Shown one piece after another: positions 56,395 to 64,000 of a stretch of DNA of 64,000 nt. Under the pieces are notes generated by a model, which was not told the origin of the DNA, searched no databases, and saw only the letters and a program-made list of their open reading frames with translations. The position numbers were made by a program, and so were the translations under genes. The first letter of the stretch is position 1, and every line of letters begins with the position of its first letter. Source of the stretch: Beta vulgaris subsp. vulgaris (Eukaryota; Streptophyta; Magnoliopsida; Caryophyllales; Amaranthaceae); the NCBI RefSeq assembly GCF_026745355.1, contig NC_079202.1:31368702-31432701 (forward strand). Direction: 5' to 3'.

Positions 56395-58377
56395 TATATT
56401 TTTTGGCTCTCTCTCTCTCTCTATATATTATATATATATACCAAAATAATTTTACATTTCCCAATTTTAAAATATTGGCAGGTAAATTTAATCTTATAGA
56501 ATAGTATAGGAGTATGCAATTTTTTATGAAGTAGCCAAAGTCGCGCTACATGCTATTATCGTAAAATAATCCTAACTTTTAGATTGACCTTTCTAAGATA
56601 ATTAATCTGCTATTAATTATACATGTTATAGGCCAAAAAAGGATTCATGATGGCAAAAAAAACATTGTGGAATGTTTTGAGAAGGTCTTAGAATTTAGAA
56701 ATTGGGATTATTTGATGTTGATTTTTCCTATAAAAACACTCCAAAGAAACTTGAATTAGCCATATATATAAAAAGGCAATTGGATCTTTTTGCAGGACAA
56801 TCTGATGCAATACTCTTGAAATAAAAATAATCTTATGCAATAGTTACCTTACTCATGTAATTGGCTAATACTAGTACCTGATCTAAAGGTTTGCTATTTG
56901 TGAACTTCTTTTAGTAGATTTTAGCCATTAACTAGTTGTTGACTCGAGTGATGACAAAGATCATTTACCAATGTAAATTTGAAGTGTTAAATCAAACACT
57001 TGAGAGAAGTGAAAAGAAGTTATGAACATCGAATTTGTTATCGTGAAATAATCTTCTAATTCCTTTTAAATTTTCCACATAGCAAATTATAATATGAATT
57101 ATTGATCAATATAACTCTTGGAGATAGCACATATATATAATATATAATTAATTACAAAGACTATAATATAATCTTATATTTGCAATCTAGGTTAATGTGT
57201 AATAATCTAACCGACGCAATTAAATAGTGTACTGGTGTTAATTATGGAGGTTATAAAATTTTTAAGAGTTCTTTTTAATATAAGAATACTAAGAGGTAAA
57301 ACACACTATTATCAGCATTAGATTAATGAGTATTAATATATACATTTGTATTTAATTGTTTTAAAAAAGAAATATTATCTTGTCTTTGAACATTTTTCTT
57401 TCCTATATATGAAGACTAATATGAGATTGTAGATTAGTTGTTTAGTGCATTGGTATTTCAAATGAGTGGTTATGTATTCGAGTATTAACACACATTTTTA
57501 TTGTTTAATGTCATTTGATTGCGGGGAAAGTACGAGTATATGTGGCAACATGGTATGTTTTTGCATTGGATTTTAGATACAGATATATAGATGTCCCTAC
57601 TCCAGAAAACAAAAACAAAAATCATGTTAAGTTTAGTTATTACATAATAGTACATCAATTTCTATTTTCAGTATATTGGCACTACACTTGTGGTATTTGT
57701 GGAGTGTACATCTAAGATTTTAACAAACTGAAAACACTTTTATGGGGAAGGTTGTATCTGAAACATGTATTGACTTGACAAGGAAAGTCTGATTGCTTGA
57801 GAAATTTCAAACTTCCTAAGCCAACACTTGCGAAAGATAGTTGTATGAGATAATGAGAACCCTACAATATGGGCCAACTACCAAAATATTGCTGTAGGAA
57901 ACTCAAGATGTATACAGACTTATTCCTTACTAGTAGAGATCGAGACTGTTTTGCTGAAATTTTTTGAATAATTTGTGGTCGAATTTGCTTAACTAGAGAT
58001 AGTGTATGATCACTTATTGGTTCTATGAAGGTATTATTTTTCAGTGTCACATTTTTCTGGTCTGCATAATTCTTTATGATGACATATTCACTTAGCTAAA
58101 CTATTGACTTTGACTAGATTATCTTTAACACAACTTATAAAGCACAGAGACCTCTTTAATCTTTTGCATTTTGTAGCACACTCTCATCAATCACATCCTC
58201 CAGGCTAGCTCAAATTCTTTGTTTCTTAGTCATTGTACTTGGTTTTCCTCCTTTTCCCTTCTTTAGCATACTTTTCAGATCAATATTCTTAAGCAACGTC
58301 TTTATCATGCATTTTACATTTTTACAGATTTGAACTGCATTAACACCACCCTTTTCACCGTTCCCCCAAACACTTCA
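56395..58377. other. Upstream region of the sulfate transporter
   Basis: AT-rich, with no supported gene. Two GAGAC cores of sulfur-responsive elements occur at 57942-57946 and 58147-58151, within 450 bp of the start codon, but five-base matches are expected by chance. The leader before the ATG is C/T-rich. Confidence 0.35.
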
Positions 58378-61300
58378 ATGGCCGGTCTTCCAACAAATGG
58401 AGACGCCGACACCAAAGAGATTGATATGGCTAGCGTATCATCTTCAAAGCGTCACAATCAATACTTTGATGTTCACCACAAAGTTGGTGTCCCGTCTAAG
58501 CAAAACTTGTTTAAGGAGTTCACTCACACTGTGAAGGAGACATTCTTTGCTGATGATCCTTTACGAGACTTCAAGGATCAGCCTAGCTCACGGAAGTTCA
58601 AGCTCGGTCTTCAAGCTGTTTTCCCTATCCTTGAATGGGGAAGAGGTTATAATCTCAACAAGTTTAAAGGAGACCTCATTTCTGGTCTCACAATTGCTAG
58701 TCTCTGTATCCCTCAGGTATCCAATAAAGCTTGTATTTCTGGTCCAAAATATTATATCCAAGTTTAATTTTGCATGTGTAACTTAGTCATTTTTCTGATG
58801 TAACAGGATATTGGGTATTCAAAGCTTGCAAACCTAGACCCTCAGTATGGTCTATGTAAGCTCTATTACTACTACTGCTACTATAGTTTTTGTTTAGCAC
58901 AAAGCTAGTCTGTGTGGAAGAGTGATGTTGATTTTTTATACCCTATTGTTGTTTGTCGTAAATTGCAGACTCAAGCTTTATTCCCCCATTAATATATGCT
59001 TGCATGGGTAGTTCCAGAGATATTGCCATAGGACCAGTGGCTGTTGTGTCTCTCTTACTAGGGACTCTGATTCAGAACGAGATTGATCCCATCAAAAATC
59101 CTGTCGAGTATCGAAGGCTTGCATTTACTGCAACATTTTTTGCAGGGATCACTCAAATGACCCTTGGATTCTTCAGGTCTGCTAAAGACTCATCTGAAAC
59201 CCTTTTTTGGCCCCGGTTAAGTTGTAGTAATGTGGTATCTCACCGTACACTCTTATTAACAGGCTAGGCTTCTTAATTGACTTCCTATCGCATGCTGCTA
59301 TTGTCGGGTTCATGGGTGGAGCTGCAATCACAATCGCGTTGCAACAACTTAAAGGATTTCTTGGTATCAAGAAGTTTACAAAGAAATCAGATATAATATC
59401 TGTACTACACTCAGTATTTGGTTCCATGCATCATGGGGTAATTTTATGCTATATATCAATTCTTATTCCACATAGTTGGGCTCAACCTACGTATTCTGAT
59501 TGTCCGTTTTCATTTTTCACTATTTGAAGTGGAACTGGCAGACTATACTTATTGGAGCAGTCTTTCTGGCGTTCCTTCTTTTCGCTAAGCTTATCGTAAG
59601 AGTTGAACTTATAAGGATTTCTAAATACAGTCTTTTGCTAATTTGCATACCTTTTTTTGTTGAAGTTTGATATTAATGTGTCAACAGGGAAAGAGAAACA
59701 AGAAATTATTTTGGGTGCCAGCAATTGCTCCATTGTTGTCCGTCATTCTCTCCACCTTTTTTGTGTTTGTAACGCATGCAGAAAAGGAGGGAGTAGCAAT
59801 AGTAAGTAATTTTGTCTCTCTATATATTGAAATAAAACAGGATGGACAATTTTCTTACATTCAAATGAATGTTTTCATTTTGATTGTAGGTGAATCACAT
59901 AGAAAAAGGACTTAATCCATCATCGCTGCATCAACTATATTTTTCTGGAGACAATCTCCTAAGAGGCTTCAAAATTGGTGCTGTGGCTGGTATGATAGCA
60001 TTAACTGTAAGTCATCTTCTTCCTGTTAATTTTTACTAATATTTATCGTCAACAATGTTTTCAAAAAATTCCAACTTACAATAAACAATCTGCAAGCTAC
60101 TTTTCTAACATCATTCTTTGAAAGTAATTCTACTCTACAGTTGATTTAAGTTCACTTAATTGCCGAAGCGGGCAATAATCATCACCATATTTCTCCTTTG
60201 ATCGAAAAATGGTGCTTAATTAAGGATCAGATTAGATTACTTCTAGCGTTAACATATCTTTTAAGGTTGTTTGGTTCAAAAGATGACACCATTGTCTGAG
60301 GTACTTCAATGAGTTCTCTATTTTTTTCTTAATAAAGATGTATACTAAAAAGAGATTTTTCTATGAAACTTGTTGACAGGAAGCCACTGCGATAGGAAGA
60401 ACATTCGCAGCTATGAAAGACTACCAACTAGATGGAAACAAAGAAATGGTAGCTCTAGGGGCGATGAACGTTGTTGGATCAATGACTTCCTGCTATGTGG
60501 CCACAGGTAAATTTATGAATTCTTCTTACCATGACAGTTACATTGTTTTATAAGCAATTAAATTGATCATTTGATACATCGAAACATACATATGCTTATG
60601 TTGCAGGGTCCTTCTCTCGATCTGCAGTGAATTACATGGCAGGCTGTCAAACTGCAGTGTCAAACATCATAATGTCATTTATTGTGTTCCTAACCTTGTT
60701 ATTTATCACTCCTCTTTTCAAGTACACCCCAAATGCCATACTTGCTTCCATCATCATATCTGCCGTCATCAACCTTATTGATTATGAGGCTGCTATTCTG
60801 ATATGGAAGATTGATAAATTCGACTTTGTCGCATGTATGGGTGCCTTTTTTGGTGTCATTTTCGGGTCTGTTGAGATTGGTCTTTTGATTGCGGTAAGAA
60901 TTCTCAAATAGGTTTCTGTTGTAGAAATATGTATCATTCCCTTGCTAAAATGATTTTGTTATCTGTTCAGGTTGTCATATCTTTTGCTAAAATCCTCCTG
61001 CAAGTTACGAGGCCAAGAACTGCACTCCTTGGTAACCTCCCAGGCTCCACAATTTACAGAAATATGCAGCAATATCCTGAAGCAACCAATATTCCTGGCA
61101 TATTGATTGTGAGGGTTGATTCAGCCATCTACTTTTCCAACTCAAATTACATCAAGGAGAGGTAATTCCATGAATTATGTTCACTTCTTGATTTCTAAGA
61201 TATCTTCCTTATGATCGTTTATCACAGATCCTATGTTGCTTGGTCTAATCATATTACGTTAAGTACTTATGTCGGATCCTCAACACTCTGACATGAATAT

Positions 61301-63309
61301 AGACTCTTTAACACTTTATGTCGGGCCAAAATCATGAAAAAGTATCATAAACTGCCGGGTGAGACACTTGGAAACATACCCGTGTCCAAGATGAGTTCTG
61401 GTTTCAACAAGTTGGATCAAAATTAGCAAGGACAGTTTCGGGAGGTCCAAATATACGTAAAGAATAATGTAATAATAGAAAGGCATTTATACAGTTATGC
61501 ACTGTATTTTTCTATATTATTGTTTATAAACAGACTAAATATATTAGAACATGCAAGCTGAATAATATCTGGTATAAGATATCCATATCATAAAGGACAT
61601 ATTCTAAAGCAAGTGCTTAAAATCGAGGCCAAGTAGTTTTTCCTCTGTTACAGAATTTTTTATTTTCTTTATCCTTGTTTTTCTTGTGTTACAGAATATT
61701 GAGATGGTTAGTTGACGAAGAAGAGAAAAGGAAAAAGCTGTACAGACCAAGGATCCAGTTTTTAATCGTAGAAATGTCACGTATGTTATTCATTAAGATA
61801 TGATCAACATAAAGTTAAAACTAATTTGTTGCAAATGGATTATCATTTTATTCATTATAATTAAAAACAAAGGCTTATGGAATATTGTTTATGGGTCGAT
61901 GCAGCTGTGACAGACATTGATACGAGTGGCATCCATGCTTTAGAAGAGCTATACAAAAGTCTACAGAAAAGAAGTGTTCAGGTAAATAGTTTTTTGCTAA
62001 ACTTTTTTTTTTATCTGCATTTCTGTGAGGAAAAGACGTATGTAATTACAGAGCTTTGCCCATTTCAGAACTGATCTATACAATTTTTTTTTTTTCAGAT
62101 CATAAAAGAGGTTGTAATTTTAGTAAAATAAGAGTAGTATAATTAATTAGTGAAGTAATCCCTCCGTCTTTTTTTAGTTGTTACATTTTGTCATTTTCGG
62201 GTGTTTTAATTTACTTGCTACATTTGCTGAATATTTTACTTTTAGTATGTGGTATCTACATATTGTTTACGTTTATACCCTTAGTTTTGTCTTCATTCAC
62301 AAAAAAAACAACTACTTTATGTTTTATTGCTCTACTTTTCAATGATACCCACATGTTTTCTTGGCAAGTGTGTAAAAGTAAATGTAGCAACTAAAAAAAC
62401 ACGAAGGGAGTAGTGTATTGGAACTAAAACATCACTCTCATGATATACTTACCATCACGTCATATGTTAGTTTTTGCTAAGCAAGACTTGACCTAATGGT
62501 AAAGATTTGGCCTCATAACTTCAATGTTATGAGATCAAACCCCCCTAGGGGTATTTTGGGAGTAAGGTTTCCTTTACCATCCCTTCTCCCTGTCAATAGT
62601 CTGACCTTTCATCTTACCTACCAAAAAAAAGACATACATTTTTGTTTATTTAAAATGTCCTTGAAGTTATTTTGATAATAATTACTGGGACCAATGGTTT
62701 TAGTTGATGTCCCTTTTCTGTTACGTTTGTGAATAGTTGCAAAATACCTTTCTTAGCATATTTTTTTCCGTCTCCTATGTACCCAAGATTGTCTCACTCG
62801 TCCGCTCATTTGGAAAAAGTTCCCTAATCGAGCAAATGGGTAGCCAAAATAATATAAGATTGCTACGGCTACCTCTTTTGTTGGAACTCAAAAAAAGAGG
62901 AAGTATATTTTTTTATCCATATGAGCCACGAAGGCGGTACAAAGTACAAAGAAGGGGAGGGGGATTTGAACCTGCGACCTATCGTTCACAACACATCAAT
63001 CTTAACCACTAGCCAAGACATCCTCGATAAAAGAGGAAGTATATTGCTTGATTCGTTTGTGCAAATGATCGCATAGTTTACCTTCATTTTTCATTATACT
63101 TGCAGAATTTGTTGTTGTAGATTTGTACTAGTCTGACATATTTGTTCTGAATGTTGTTCATGTAGCTTGCTTTAGCAAATCCAGGACCAGTGGTAATTGA
63201 GAAGCTACATGCATCCCATTTCACAACTTTAATTGGGGAACATAACATCTATTTAACGGTCGCCCACGCTGTTTCTTCGTGTTCTCCGAAAGTAGTTGAA
63301 GAGGCTTGA
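58378..63309 (+). CDS. SULTR1: High-affinity sulfate transporter, SULTR group 1
   Basis: A plasma-membrane H+/sulfate symporter, the type that takes up sulfate in roots. Thirteen exons join in frame to 659 codons, the usual length: 58378-58716, 58807-58855, 58969-59176, 59263-59437, 59530-59595, 59688-59801, 59890-60006, 60380-60506, 60607-60893, 60971-61161, 61695-61780, 61905-61981, 63166-63309. All introns are GT..AG. ATG 58378 is chosen because it precedes a group 1-like N-terminus ([27 protein letters not shown]). The membrane domain shows [57 protein letters not shown] and [20 protein letters not shown]. The C-terminal STAS domain (about 520-645) has [15 protein letters not shown], with the conserved Thr at about 593. 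Close similarity to SULTR1;1-1;3 is from memory; which paralogue is open. It looks functional. Confidence 0.95.
62158..62410. mobile_element. Stowaway MITE in the last SULTR1 intron (253 bp)
   Basis: The ends are inverted: ATCCCTCCGTCTTTTTTTAG at the left and, reverse-complemented, CTCCCTTCGTGTTTTTTTAG at the right. TA flanks lie at 62156-62157 and 62411-62412. The open frame inside is not a gene. Confidence 0.85.
62483..62630 (+). mobile_element. tRNA-derived SINE in the last SULTR1 intron
   Basis: An A-box-like TGACCTAATGG and a B-box-like GAGATCAAACC are about 35 bp apart, followed by a body and an A8 tail at 62623-62630. No target duplication was identified with confidence. Confidence 0.6.
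62910..63028 (-). mobile_element. tRNA-derived SINE, minus strand, 17-bp TSD
   Basis: On the minus strand a TGGCTAGTGGTTAAG A box is followed by GCAGGTTCAAATCC, a good B box, and the element ends in an A-rich tail (T-run at 62910-62914 on the plus strand). AAAAGAGGAAGTATATT flanks it at 62893-62909 and 63029-63045. The open frame over it is an artefact. Confidence 0.8.
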
Positions 63310-63402
63310 TTATGAAGTCATCGGAACTTAAATGTATCATGTATGTATGTATGAGTTGTTTGTATGTTTAAACCGTAAAAAAGAAGTGAGATTAATTATC
63401 TT

Positions 63403-63408
63403 AATAAA
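63403..63408 (+). terminator. Polyadenylation signal of SULTR1
   Basis: AATAAA about 95 bp after the stop codon, in a T-rich 3' region. Confidence 0.5.
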
Positions 63409-64000
63409 CTGTCTGAGTGATGCTAAGCTCAAAAACTGGTAATTGTTGAATCAACCAATTCATAATTTTTCTCAATGATAAATAAGTAGCTTTTGAGGGG
63501 TGATGTTGTGTGTAAATGTACAAGTTTAGGATATTGTCAATCCATTTTCATGCATTGAGATGGTTAGCATTTTGGCAATTTGTCTTTTCAGGCGATTGTT
63601 GTATTGCTTGCGTTTTTGGAAAATAATGAATGTGTGCTTAGCTGATCTAAAGTCTTTTATGAAGGAAGCTAATCTAAAGTCTTAATTTATATACTCCTCT
63701 CGTCTTTTTAGTTGCACACATTTACACTATTTAGTGGACAATTTTGATTATTAATGTTTTTAATTATATATTATTAAAAATTATAAAAGATGCTATTTAA
63801 GAAATCTAGATTGGAATAAATCTAACAACATTGTAAATAATAACTATTTCTTGTATATTAGTAAAAAAAAAAGTGTCAAGGTTAGCATATAATTAGTGCA
63901 AAAGTAAGTTTATTTTTGACATCATTGGAATTATATATATTCTTAATAAATGCACTTTTGCGCATTTCGTTGTATTGTTTTGACACAAATATCTATAATC
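63409..64000. other. 3' flank of SULTR1, possible MITE start
   Basis: ACTCCTCTCGTCTTTTTAGTTGC at about 63694 resembles a Stowaway end like that at 62158. No matching right end lies before the window ends. No further gene is seen. Confidence 0.35.

Noticed and set aside
57942..58151. GAGAC cores as sulfur-responsive elements of SULTR1
   Set aside because: Two five-base matches in 450 bp are near chance; not listed as a regulatory feature.
62935..63030. tRNA-like A and B boxes suggesting a tRNA gene
   Set aside because: No cloverleaf or acceptor stem can be drawn, and an A-tail plus 17-bp TSD show a SINE.

Overview
The window is nuclear DNA from a flowering plant, probably a dicot. The signs are one intron-rich plant sulfate transporter gene, plant-type transposons, and AT-rich sequence crowded with MITEs. 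LTR ends of the form TGTAATACTCCGTA recall Caryophyllales/Amaranthaceae repeats, but that is a weak clue from memory. Nearly everything left of 58 kb is mobile or viral DNA, much of it nested.

Layout. (1) 1-3984: two tandem minus-strand LTR-like units, the first carrying an 882-bp hAT-type MITE with a perfect 8-bp target duplication. (2) 3985-4580: AT/GTAC microsatellite. (3) 4590-11700: a nearly full-length decayed endogenous caulimovirid (pararetrovirus) with primer site, movement protein, linker, coat protein, protease/RT/RNase H and an extra 3' ORF. (4) 11716-12257: a ~540-bp near-perfect palindrome with an AT-repeat centre. (5) 12540-13817: a diverged Tekay-like LTR. (6) 14-17.5 kb: Helitron terminus, second hAT MITE, Stowaway MITE. 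(7) 17.8-30.5 kb: an L1-type LINE split by a 10.4-kb minus-strand Ty3/Tat (Retand-like) element that has an antisense extra gene and lies between two 156-bp copies of LINE sequence. (8) 30892-51994: a 21-kb CACTA transposon (TSD AAT) with TNPD- and TNPA-like pseudogenes and a captured protein phosphatase 2C exon. It is split by a young 10.3-kb Tekay-type chromovirus (TSD GTTTG). (9) 52636-53248: a non-autonomous retroposon with a 16-bp TSD. (10) 58378-63309: an apparently intact group 1 (high-affinity) sulfate transporter gene with 13 exons and 659 codons; its last intron holds a Stowaway MITE and two SINE-like insertions.

The sulfate transporter is the only gene I consider functional for the host. 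The rest is a record of layered insertions: LINE, then Tat element; CACTA, then chromovirus. The strongest leads are the PP2C exon in the CACTA element, the caulimovirid beside AT repeats with an unrecognised 3' ORF, the 156-bp duplication with a primer-binding site stranded outside an LTR, and the long AT palindrome. I saw no wholly new functional system.
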